A DNA stretch of 64,000 bases from contig CM056743.1 of NCBI GenBank assembly GCA_029851415.1, forward strand, positions 16,112,727-16,176,726, in the 5' to 3' direction. The DNA comes from Eretmocerus hayati. Its lineage: Eukaryota > Arthropoda > Insecta > Hymenoptera > Aphelinidae. The position numbers and the translations under genes are program-made. A model generated the notes under the pieces. The model saw only the letters and a program-made list of their open reading frames with translations, did no database searches and was not told the DNA's origin. This document shows, piece by piece, positions 23,601-34,084 of this stretch; position 1 is the stretch's first letter, and each line of letters opens with the position of its first letter.

Positions 23601-26600
23601 GAAATCGAACCAAATTCATCTGTTCTCTATCTCAGAGGGAGTCGGTCGTTTCTTACGCAAGTCTCATGTTTGATTTCGGATAAAGAAAAGGCGTCAAACG
23701 CGATGCAGCAAGGTTGACAAATTCAATCTGAAGACTGGAGCAAATTTGATAAGCTTGCGATTGTCGTCGGGCATCGATGAGACTGTCTTCCTTTTGCATG
23801 TGACCAGTCAGTCAACTCTCGCCTGGACTTCTCTAATTTTTTCTATGATATCAGAAATTTGTCAAACTTGCTGCTGTAGATATGTTCAGTTTAGCTGAAA
23901 ATCTGCAGCAAGCTTGACAAACACCACGAAATCGAACCAAATTCATCTGTTCTCTATCTCAGAGGGAGTCGGTCGTTTCTTACGCAAGTCTCATGTTTGA
24001 TTTCGGATAAAGAAAAGGCGTCAAACGCGATGCAGCAAGGTTGACAAATTCAATCTGAAGACTGGAGCAAATTTGATAAGCTTGCGATTGTCGTCGGGCA
24101 TCGATGAGACTGTCTTTCTTTTGCATGTGACCAGTCAGTCAACTCTCGCCTGGACTTCTCTAATTTTTTCTATGATATCAGGAATTTGTCAAACTTGCTG
24201 CTGTAGATATGATCAGTTTAGCTGAAAATCTGCAGCAAGCTTGACAAACACCACGAAATCGAACCAAATTCATCTGTTCTCATCCTCAGAGGGAGTCGGT
24301 CGTTTCTTACGCAAGTCTCATGTTTGATTTCGAATAAAGGAAAGGCGTCAAACGCGATGCAGCAAGGTTGACAAATTCAATCTGAGGACTGGAGCAAATT
24401 TCATAAGCTTGCGATTGTCGTCGGGCATCAATGAGACTGTCTTTCTTTTGCATGTGACCAGTCAGTCAACGCTCGCCTGGACTTCTCTAATTTTTTTCTA
24501 TGATATCAGGAATTTGTCAAACTTGCTGCTGTAGATATGATCAGTTTAGCTGAAAATCTGCAGCAAGCTTGACAAACACCACGAAATCGAACCAAATTCA
24601 TCTGTTCTCATTCTCAGAGGGAGTCGGTCGTTTCTTACGCAAGTCTCATGTTTGATTTCGAATAAAGAAAAGGCGTCAAACGCGATGCAGCAAGGTTGAC
24701 AAATTCAATCTGAAGACTGGAGCAAATTTGATAAGCTTGCGATTGTCGTCGGGCATCAATGAGACTGTCTTTCTTTTGCATGTGACCAGTCAGTCAACGC
24801 TCGCCTGGACTTCTCTAATTTTTTCGATGATATCAGGAAATTGTCAAACTTGCTGCTGTAGATATGATAAGGTCAGCGGGAATCTGCAGCAAGCTTGACA
24901 AACACCACGAAATCGAACCAAATTCATCTGTTCTCATTCTCGGAGCGAGTCGGTCGTTTCTTACGCAAGTCTCATGTTTGATCTCGAATAAAGAAAAGGC
25001 GTCAAACGCGATGCAGCAAGGTTGACAAATTCAATCTGAAGACTGGAGCAAATTTGATAAGCTTGCGATTGTCGTCGGGCATCAATGAGACTGTCTTTCT
25101 TTTGCATGTGACCAGTCAGTCAACTCTCGCCTGGACTTCTCTAATTTTTTCTATGATATCAGGAATTTGTCAAACTTGCTGCTGTAGATATGATCAGTTT
25201 AGCTGAAAATCTGCAGCAAGCTTGACAAACACCACGAAATCGAACCAAATTCATCCGTTCTCATTCTCAGAGGGAGTCGGTCGTTTCTTACGCAAGTCTC
25301 ATGTTCGATTTCGAATAAAGAAAAGGCGTCAAACGCGATGCAGCAAGGTTGACAAATTCAATCTGAAGACTGGAGCAAATTTGATAAGCTTGCGATTGTC
25401 GTCGGGCATCAATGAGACTGTCTTTCTTTTGCATGTGACCAGTCAGTCAACGCTCGCCTGGACTTCTCTAATTTTTTCGATGATATCAGGAAATTGTCAA
25501 ACTTGCTGCTGTAGATATGATAAGGTCAGCGGGAATCTGCAGCAAGCTTGACAAACACCACGAAATCGAACCAAATTCATCTGTTCTCATTCTCGGAGCG
25601 AGTCGGTCGTTTCTTACGCAAGTCTCATGTTTGATCTCGAATAAAGAAAAGGTGTCAAACGCGATGCAGCAAGGTTGACAAATTTAATCTAAAGAATGGA
25701 GCAAATTTGATGAGCTTGCGATTGTCGTCGGGCATCAATGAGACTGTCTTCCTTTTGCATGTGACCAGTCAGTCAACTCTCGCCTGGACTTCTCTAATTT
25801 TTTCTATGATATCAGGAATTTGTCAAACTTGCTGCTGTAGATATGATCAGTTTAGCTGAAAATCTGCAGCAAGCTTGACAAACACCACGAAATCGAACCA
25901 AATTCATCTGTTCTCATTCTCAGAGGGAGTCGGTCGTTTCTTACGCAAGTCTCATGTTTGATTTCGAATAAAGAAAAGGCGTCAAACGCGATGCAGCAAG
26001 GTTGACAAATTCAATCTGAGGACTGGAGCAAATTTGATAAGCTTGCGATTGTCGTCGGGCATCAATGAGACTGTCTTTCTTTTGCATGTGACCAGTCAGT
26101 CAACGCTCGCCTGGACTCCTCTAATTTTTTCGATGATATCAGGAAATTGTCAAACTTGCTGCCGTAGATATGATAAGTTCAGCGGGAATCTGCAGCAAGC
26201 TTGACAAACACCACGAAATCGAACCAAATTCATCTGTTCTCATTCTCGGAGCGAGTCGGTCGTTTCTTACGCAAGTCTCATGTTTGATCTCGAATAAAGA
26301 AAAGGCGTCAAACGCGATGCAGCAAGGTTGACAAATTCAATCTGAAGACTGGAGCAAATTTGATAAGCTTGCGATTGTCGTCGGGCATCAATGAGACTGT
26401 CTTTCTTTTGCATGTGACCAGTCAGTCAACTCTCGCCTGGACTTCTCTAATTTTTTCTATGATATCAGGAATTTGTCAAACTTGCTGCTGTAGATATGAT
26501 CAGTTTAGCTGAAAATCTGCAGCAAGCTTGACAAACACCACGAAATCGAACCAAATTCATCTGTTCTCATTCTCAGAGGGAGTCGGTCGTTTCTTACGCA

Positions 26601-27420
26601 AGTCTCATGTTTGATTTCGAATAAAGAAAAGGCGTCAAACGCGATGCAGCAAGGTTGACAAATTCAATCTGAAGACTGGAGCAAATTTGATAAGCTTGCG
26701 ATTGTCGTCGGGCATCAATGAGACTGTCTTTCTTTTGCATGTGACCAGTCAGTCAACGCTCGCCTGGACTTCTCTAATTTTTTCGATGATATCGGGAAAT
26801 TGTCAAACTTGCTGCTGTAGATATGATAAGGTCAGCGGGAATCTGCAGCAAGCTTGACAAACACCACGGAATCGAACCAAATTCATCTGTTCTCATTCTC
26901 GGAGCGAGTCGGTCGTTTCTTACGCAAGTCTCATGTTTGATCTCGAATAAAGAAAAGGTGTCAGACTCGATGCAGCAAGGGTGACAAATGTGATGTGGAG
27001 CCTGGAGCAAGTTTGATGATCCCCCGATTCTTGTCGGGAATCAATGAGACTGTCTTTCTTTTGCATGTGACCAGTCAGTCAACTCTCGCCTGAACTTCTC
27101 TAATTTTTTCGATGATATCAGGAAATTGTCAAACTTGCTGCTGTGGATATGATGAGTTCAGCTGAGAATCTGCAGCAAGCTTGAAAAATACCACGAAATC
27201 GAACCAAATTCATCTGTTCTCATTCTCAGAGCGAGTCGGTCGTTCAGGAAATTGTCAAACTTGCTACTGTGGATATGATGCTGACTGGTTACATTCAGAA
27301 GAACGACAGATCAAACTTGCTTCAGTCTCGTCGTCAACCTTCAGGAATTTGTCAAATTTGCTCATGTGGATATGATAAGTTTAGTTCAGTACCTGCAGCA
27401 AGCTTGACAAATTCCGAGGA
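17685..27420. repeat. Satellite array 1, ~326-bp monomer with 653-bp dimer
   Basis: The anchor CAAACTTGCT recurs at 18641, 18968, 19294, 19621, 19947 and on to about 27127, alternating 327- and 326-bp steps; that is 26 steps. Type A monomers read GCTGTAGATATGATCAG and CTCAGAGGGAGTC; type B read GATATGATAAGTTCAGCGGG or the variant with AAGGTCAGCGGG, and CTCGGAGCGAGTC. A-B dimers dominate, with runs of B and a run of five A at about 23.2-24.5 kb. Copies at 17.7-18.6 kb and after 27.1 kb are shorter or more diverged, as at array edges. Each monomer holds inverted copies of a TGTCAAACTTGCTGC motif. Open frames inside the array are incidental. Confidence 0.95.
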
Positions 27421-27634
27421 TCCTGTAAATTTTGTCATACTTGCTCGAGCATTATTGACATTTTGTCCATCCCAAGAAAAAAAATCAAAAGAAACTGGAA
27501 GAGATCGGTTAGATTCTTTGGGCTGTCTGGATGGTGTGAAGGACTGGTATCAGAGTATATCCAACTGAATCCTCCATCTATTTACACTTTTCCATCTATT
27601 TACACTTTTTACATACTATCAGTTTATCTATAAT
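27421..27634. other. Gap between satellite array 1 and the minus-strand paralog's 3' end
   Basis: Includes a doubled string TCCATCTATTTACACTTTT at about 27573-27610, just past the stop codon of the minus-strand gene. No AATAAA was found for that gene here. Confidence 0.4.
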
Positions 27635-30329
27635 TCAGGTGGTCTTTTTCTTTTTGGTCAAATTTCCGTCCTGGTCACCTGCAACTTGAGCCCTGAAGGT
27701 ACGAGGTAAGTTGTCGAGAATGAGTGTATTTCAAACAATACGCGATTGGTAGTCGGTTCAAGTTCTCATACTTACGGAGAAGGAACCATCGACTTGTCCA
27801 GATCGTCCATCAATGACCTAGCCCTGGTTCGGATATGCTTGAACCCGAGTCCTTTTTTCCCCTTTTTCTGATTTTTATCTTCCTCTTTCATTGCGTGATT
27901 GTGTACTTCACATTCCCTGTGGACAAATCAATCGTGTTTCACCTTCAAATAAGCACGGAATGAAGTGAGAGGGAGAGTCTGGTTTCAATCGGATTTGACA
28001 CTTACAATTCCAATCTCTTTTCCAAACAATGAACGCATTTGAATGTTTGATTTGTAGTAATGCTATCGAGATACTGCAACATCTCCGATAGGATTGTCAC
28101 ATATTGAGTCCTCACAACCAGACTCAGTGATTCGTTGGCAACGCGGGCCAGAGCATGAGTAAAAAGGTTCAGAGCCAACTTGGGTTCTGGCTCCGGAGGT
28201 GAGAGACGGGTTGGTTTTGACAAGGGGCTGGTTTTCTCCTGTGCAAACTTCAACATACTGGAAGAGGAGATGCTCAAGTTTGCGAACAATGAAATCTAAA
28301 TTCAGAGTAGTGCAATGCTCACAGATTGTGGATCAGATTTGTTTGAACTTCTTCAAACGTATCGTAGACTGGTTTTTTTTGGTATTTATCGACCAAACTG
28401 TTGAAGTCTGACCGGATGAAGCATAGTTTCATAAACGAGGTGGTACCGCTGATGATGGCCCGTTGCCTCCTCGCTTCTGCCTCATCGGTCTGTTCTGCGT
28501 TTTGATCGAAGCAGGCCACAAACAAAACTTCCGCAAAACTTTTGGGCCCGTTGTTATTAAATCTCTCTCCACCCTTGTACAACGCTAGCCTGGTGATTGA
28601 ATGTCACTTTCTTAAATCTCTAGCTTGATTGATACTAGTACCCACCATAAATAATGGAACACGTAGGGGCTCATCCGAACAATGATATTTCCAATTCGAT
28701 TGGTCATACGGGAATTTTAAAAAAAAAAGGTTTTGTAGGTCACAAAAAATCTATCAATTCATGGGTTTTGATAAATTTCTATGTGCTTTTTGATTGCCCG
28801 TAAAGGTGGTTGAGAATCATGAAAAAATCTCCCTCAATCAATCACCTACAATTTTGACGGGAGTGATCCGATCACAAAAAAAAAATACTCACAAGATCTT
28901 GTCGATCGTTCAAAATATAAAAATTTGATCCTCTGTAAAATTTTCGTACGACCCTTTTCGTCTGACTTACGAGCTCCGAAAGAAAACTTTGTATTAGCAT
29001 AGGGTGCTTATGTAGATACCGAGCCTGGCAACTTTATCATTTTCTCTCGCAAAATTCTGGGCCAAAATTGGATTCAAAAAATATCATGGGACATGATTTC
29101 TACGTGAAATGATCTCGTCTTTCAGAATATTTGATCAAATTTTGTCTAAGATTTGAGGTAGCAACGATTTCTGTAAATATGACATGAGATTGCTCCAATT
29201 CCAATCGAAACAGTAATACTTCGATTACTGTTTGAATGACACCCTACGCTTTCCATTATTTACGGTGGGTATCATGTGAGCTCGTCAAGCTCGACATATA
29301 TCATCAGATATATTTATCATCTCAGTTACAGCAAGTTTGACAACTCTCTGATACTGGAGAGATTGAATTTTCGCGATGAATGTAATAATGACAACCTTGC
29401 TCACTTTGAGAAAAATTGAATTGAATTTCATTCCTCTGTAAAATTTTCTTCGCGATGGATGGAATAATGACGACCTTGCTCACTTTGAGAAAAATTGAAT
29501 TGAATTTCATTCCTCTGTAAAATTTTCTTCGCGATGAATGGAATAATGACGACCTTGCTCACTTTGAGAAAAATTGAATTGAATTTCATTCCTCTGTAAA
29601 ATTTTCGTACGACCCTTCTCGTCTGACTTACGAGCTCTGGAAGACAACTTTGTATTAGCATAGGGTGCCTATGTAGATACTGAGCCTGGCAAGTTTTAAC
29701 TACTCAAAACGTGTTCACCGCATCAAAATAGGTCGAAAACAGTGTTTTGGGGCGGCTGAAAGCTATAAATGTTGCAATTTTTCAATCGCGTATTATGTTG
29801 AGAATTCACTACGTGTGTTAAATCTTTGATTATGAATGTTCGATCTTAGAAAGCTTTTGGTAATTAATATTATTGTTATTGTATATGGTGCATCGATCAT
29901 GTGAGCCCGTCAAGCTCGCCATATATAATCGGACCTTTTTATCATTTCAGTTTGAGCAAGTTTGACACTTCCCATCAGATCTTTTCATCATCTCAGTTCG
30001 AGCAAGTTTGAGAGATTGAATTTTCGCGATGAATGGAATAATGACACCCATACTCACGCGTGTGCGACCATGCTGGGCCCATGGAGGTGTGCAGAGTCTT
30101 TGTTTAAAAACTCATCAACTGGGCCAACATATTCTGATATCGCCGCCGCGAGCTCGAGGTTCTTGTTCTTTGTAGGGACACCCAGCCTCGTCAACATAGC
30201 CAATGAATTAATTATTTTATTATTGCTAACGAAAGCTGAGTCCCTGCAACATTGTCGAAGTGTCTCAAGTGTTGACAAACAACCACCGAATATCTTGTCT
30301 TCCACGTAATTCATTGTGATAGATATCAT
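27635..30329 (-). CDS. Uncharacterised five-exon gene, basic C-terminus (minus partner of divergent pair)
   Basis: Exons read on the minus strand: 30329-30058, 28589-28323, 28257-28006, 27916-27776 and 27692-27635. Every junction is GT-AG (GTGAGT, GTGAGC, GTAAGT and GTAAGT donors), every intron is phase 2, and the joined frame is open for 329 aa. The start at 30329 is chosen as the first ATG after a TATA-like box near 30381-30372; 30314 is an alternative. I do not recognise the family. Visible features: a mostly helical-looking N-terminal half with YVGPVDEFLN and GPSMVAHALALYKGG, a Pro-rich stretch (SPPEPEPK), a CVHC motif at residues 254-257, then a basic tail (NQKKGKKG, final TKKKKTT) suggesting nuclear or nucleic-acid contact. 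Exon lengths, phases, CxxC position and the segments above resemble the divergent gene at 30529-33811, so the two look like paralogs. The 1468-bp intron 1 holds minisatellite and satellite-like motifs. Confidence 0.8.
28590..30057 (-). repeat. Intron 1 of the minus-strand paralog: internal duplications
   Basis: A 79-bp unit repeats from about 29365 to 29605 (CGCGATG at 29372, 29451 and 29530). A block around CTCTGTAAAATTTTCGTACG is present at about 28931-29030 and again at 29592-29692. A related TTTTCGCGATGAATGGAATA string lies at about 30021-30040, next to the 5' splice site. Fragments AGCAAGTTTGACA near 29330 and 29950-30010 resemble the neighbouring satellite motif. Confidence 0.75.
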
Positions 30330-30528
30330 GCACCGGCGAAGAAACAAAACAATGTTTCGCCGGTCTCGCTAGCCTTTATATGTCTGCTGCGGCTCGACTT
30401 GCGCGCGCAGCGTTGCTATGCGGCGTTGTGGGGAGCGGAGCACGTGTGCCGTCAACGCTCGCTCCTGGCGAGCAAGCGAATTGACACAGTTCAGGCTGAG
30501 TCGCTCAGCAGTGCACATCGTTCCGATT
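30330..30528. promoter_or_regulatory. Putative bidirectional promoter of the divergent paralogs
   Basis: The start codons at 30329 (minus) and 30529 (plus) are 200 bp apart; an upstream in-frame ATG at 30418 would shorten this. The interval holds a CCTTTATATG box at 30372-30382 that reads as ACATATAAAGG on the minus strand and could serve either direction. It also has a palindrome at 30332-30364, a CpG-rich stretch from 30385 and a CACGTG E-box near 30439. No transcript evidence is available. Confidence 0.5.
30332..30364. promoter_or_regulatory. Palindrome at the divergent promoter
   Basis: ACCGGCGAA at 30332-30340 is the exact reverse complement of TTCGCCGGT at 30356-30364, and GAAAC/GTTTC extends the arms inward across a short A-rich centre. 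It sits beside the minus-strand start codon and roughly where that gene's transcription start is expected. Confidence 0.7.
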
Positions 30529-33500
30529 ATGTCGAATACACTCCTAGAAAAGTACCCTTGGCGGATGGGGGCGGAGATAGCTATGATAAGAGCATGGATG
30601 CTCAACGTAACTGCGGAGACCTGGAGTGATGCTGAGGAATCGAGAAGTGTATGCAGTAAGATGGCCCGCGAAATATTGAAGAAGAGGCCACACCTCATTG
30701 ATTTGACTGTGTGTAGAAAAATGCGCAATTTCATTGGCGAGGATGTGGCGGGATTCATCAACACACCGATCCAGCTGCAGTCACCAACTCATGCGCTGGC
30801 GAGCTGGATGGAGTGAGTACAGATTGAATAGTTTATGAGCTCATCAGGGAATTGTCAAACTTGCTGCAGTCGTGATGATAAAATTGGTCGAATCCCTGCA
30901 GCAAGCTTGACAAATCTGAGAAGATACATGCAAAATCATATGTTCTCATTCTCGGAGCGAGTCGGTCGTTTCTTACGCAAGTCTATTGTTTTATTTCGAA
31001 TCTCGAAAGAGTGTCAAACGAGACAAAGCAAGGTTGACAAATGTGATCTGGAGCCTGGAGCAGATTTGATCGTGTACTTGCTGCCGTAGATACCGATTTT
31101 CGGCGCGAATCAATGAGACTGTCTTTCTTTTTAATGTGACCAGTCAGTCAACTCTCCTCTAATTTTTTTGATGATATCAGGGGATTGTCAAACTTGCTGC
31201 AGTCGACATGATGAGATCAGCTTAATTTCTGCAGCAAGCTTGACAAATACCACAAAATTCATTCAAATTCATATTTTCTTATTTTTGGAGCGAGTCGGTC
31301 GTTTCTTACGCGGGTCTCATGTTTGATTTCGAATACAGAAAGGGTGTGTAACCCGACGCAGCAAGGTTGACAAATGTCATCTAGAGACTGAAGCAAGATT
31401 GATGAGCTCGCGATCCTCGTCGGGCATCAATGAGACTGTCTTTCTTTTGCATGTGACCAGTCAGTCAACTCTCGCCTGAACTTCTCAAATTTTTTCGATG
31501 ATATTAGGAGATTGTCAAACTTGCTGCTGTGGATATGATGAGTTTAGCTGAAAATCTGCAGCAAGCTTGACAAACACCACGAAATCGAACCAATTCATCT
31601 GTTCTCATTCTCAGAGCGAGTCCGTCGTTTCTTACACAAGTCTCATGTTTCATTTCGAATACCGAGAGAGTGTCAAACGCGACGCAGCAAGGTTGACAAA
31701 TTTGATCTGGAGCCTGGAGCAAGTTTGATGTGTCTACGATTCCCGTCGGGCATCAATGAGACTGCCTTTTTTTAATGTGACCAGTCAGTCAACTCTCGCC
31801 CGAGCTTCTCTAATTTTTTCTATGATATCAGGAGATTTTCAAACTTGCTGCAGTCGAAATGATAAGTTTAGCTCAATTCCTGCAGCAAGCTTGACAAATC
31901 CGAGAAGATACATGCAAAATCATATGTTCTTATTCTTGGAGCGAGTCGGTCGTTTCTTACGCAACTCTCATGTTTGATTTCGAATGAAGAAAGGGTGTCA
32001 AACGCGACGCAGCAAGGTTGACAAATCGGATCTGGAGCCTGAAGCAGGTTTGATGAGCCCCCGATTTTCGGCGCGAATCAATGAGACTGTCTTTCTTTCT
32101 AATGTGACCAGTCAGTCAACTCTCGCCCGAGCTTCTCTAATTTTCTCGAAGATATCAGGACATTGTCAAACTTGCTGCAGTCGAAATGATGAAATTAGTC
32201 GAATTCCTCCAGCAAGCTTGACAAATCCGTCGTTTCTTACGCAAGTCTCATGTTGGATTTCGAATGAAGAAAGGATGTCAAAGCCGACGAAGCAAGGTTG
32301 ACAAGTTTGATGAGCTCGTGATTCTCGTCAACTTGCTGCCGTGGATATGATTGGTTCACCCGAAAATCTGCAGCAAGCTTGACAAATACCACAAAATTAA
32401 TTCAAATTCATATGTTCTTATTCTCGGAGCGAGTCGGTCGTTTCTTACGCAACTCTCATGTTTGATTTCGAATGAAGAAAGGGTGTCAAACGCGACGCAG
32501 CAAGGTTGACAAATTAAATCTGGAGCCTGGAGCAGGTCTGATGAGCCCCCGATTTTCGGCGCGAATCAATGAGACTATCTTTCTTTCTAATGTGACCAGT
32601 CAGTCAACTCTCGCCCGAGCTTCTCTAATTTTCTCGAAGATATCAGGACATTGTCAAACTTGCTGCAGTCGAAATGATAAGTTTAGCTCAATTCCTGCAG
32701 CAAGCTTGACAAATCCGAGAAGATACATGCGAAATCATGTTTTTATTCTCTGAGCGAGTCCGTCGTTTCTTACGCAAGTCCATGTTTTATCTCGAATACA
32801 GAAAGAGTGTCAAACGCATCGCAGCAAGGTTGACAAATGTGACTAAAGACTGGAGCAAGTTTGATAAGCTTTCTTGGCCGTAATATGGCAGTGCTCGAGC
32901 ACCCTTGATAGTTGCCTCGATGGATCTGTCGAACTTGCTCACTAAATCATGGGAGAATTCCAGCAAGCTTGATAAATCTATGATGGATTCGAGCAATTCA
33001 TCTGACTACAGCTGAGATGACAAAACCTACAGGAGGGCATGAGTCTTATTTTGGATTCGTTCTTTGTTGCAGATACTGCTATCGAGAGACAGAGGAACCA
33101 AAAAATTTGGACCGCAAACCCTCTGAGGCCCGGTCCGAGCATTGCACAAAACTTTTGTGGGACAACCGGCTCACCCCGGCTGAAATTAAGATGTTTAGTT
33201 TCATATTTCGAAGCAAGGCAACTGGGGCGGTTGTCTCCTCTCTTTTGCTCGATCCACCTAGCATCGCCATAGCTGAGGAGCACCTAGAAGACATGAAAGT
33301 GTACTTACGCGAAGCCATGTAAGTTCCATGTAAAGTCCGTCTGATCTGTACTCGATTTCCTGATTTCCACGATAAACAATCTCATTTTATGTTTTCTACA
33401 GCACTTATGCTGCAGACGAGTATTATAGAGGCGATAGGACCCAGTTCCAGGCGGTCCTAATGGCCAAAAATAAACATATAAAAGAGAGAAAGGACTACGA

Positions 33501-33811
33501 CGAGCAATTCCAGATGTTAAAAGACCAGATGGAAGAGCTCAAAAATACGACGTCCAAAGCAGAGTATAGTCGGAGAGTGGAGGAGCTGGGGCTCGTCGCC
33601 CACCCCCTCTTAGCCTTCTATGATCTAACCCTCAATTGCGAACACTGCAACGTGGAAGTGTAAGTATTGCTTATGCATTCTTATTGGACTTAATGAGACA
33701 GTGATTCAATACTAGTTTCTTTGCAGACCAAAAATCGACACTTGGGTGAGGGGACTGAATGATTCGGATGAAGATGAAGAGAAGGAGGAGGGAGATGAGG
33801 TTGATGAATGA
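30529..33811 (+). CDS. Uncharacterised four-exon gene, acidic C-terminus (plus partner of divergent pair)
   Basis: Exons are 30529-30812, 33073-33318, 33402-33659 and 33727-33811. Donors are GTGAGT, GTAAGT and GTAAGT; acceptors are TTGCAG, CTACAG and TTGCAG. All introns are phase 2 and the joined frame encodes 290 aa. An in-frame ATG at 30418 would add 37 basic residues; I prefer 30529 because those residues have no counterpart in the minus-strand paralog. Family not recognised. Visible features: FIGEDVAGFINTP and SPTHALASWMEY (matching YVGPVDEFLN and GPSMVAHALALY in the partner), a charged helical stretch with coiled-coil character (residues ~200-235), CEHC at residues 256-259, and a tail with 12 Asp/Glu in the last 17 residues. 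The 2260-bp intron 1 is largely satellite DNA. Confidence 0.8.
30845..32960. repeat. Satellite array 2, inside intron 1 of the plus-strand paralog
   Basis: Diverged copies of the array-1 monomer, with the CAAACTTGCTGCAGTC anchor near 30858, 31189, 31518, 31838, 32168 and 32657, plus truncated pieces. The hairpin motif, the GAGCGAGTCGGTCGTTTCTT segment and the GTGACCAGTCAGTCAACTC segment are shared with array 1. Copies differ from each other more than array-1 copies do, so this looks older or less homogenised. Confidence 0.92.
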
Positions 33812-34030
33812 ATGAGTAAATGAATGAATGAGTATTTTGAAAATCTGTACATATTAATTAATTACGATTAGAATGATAATGATGAATGAATGAGTAAATT
33901 AATGAAAATACATCTCTACATATTAATTAATTACAATTAGAATGATAATGATGAATGAATGAGTAAATTAATGAAAATACATCTCTACATATTAATTAAT
34001 TAATTAATTACAATTAGAATGATAATTTTC
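33812..34030. repeat. Minisatellite 3' of the plus-strand paralog
   Basis: Three copies of a 69-78-bp AT-rich unit (GAATGATAATGATGAATGAA ... TACATATTAATTAATTAC) start at the stop codon of the upstream gene, whose TGAATGAATGAG shares the motif. The last copy is lengthened by TAAT iteration. Confidence 0.85.
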
Positions 34031-34084
34031 TACTTAACCCTTGTTTTGTGATTTTCTCCCTTGTGATTCTCACCTGAGCTTCGC

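Noticed and set aside
25222..25551. 109-codon frame and similar ones (21788-22051, 31984-32301, 34882-35289) in the satellite
   Set aside because: They read across monomer sequence, exist only where mutations remove stops, and are not kept in most copies.
18641..27127. Regular repeats that might suggest a CRISPR array
   Set aside because: Units are ~326 bp with no short repeat/unique spacer alternation and no cas genes; this is eukaryotic satellite DNA.
28201..28411. Plus-strand 70-codon frame across the minus-strand paralog
   Set aside because: Antisense to exons 2-3 of the minus gene, whose splice chain is complete.
32978..33318. Minus-strand frames of 101 and 79 codons over 32978-33318
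   Set aside because: They lie opposite exon 2 of the plus-strand paralog, which joins in phase with its neighbours.
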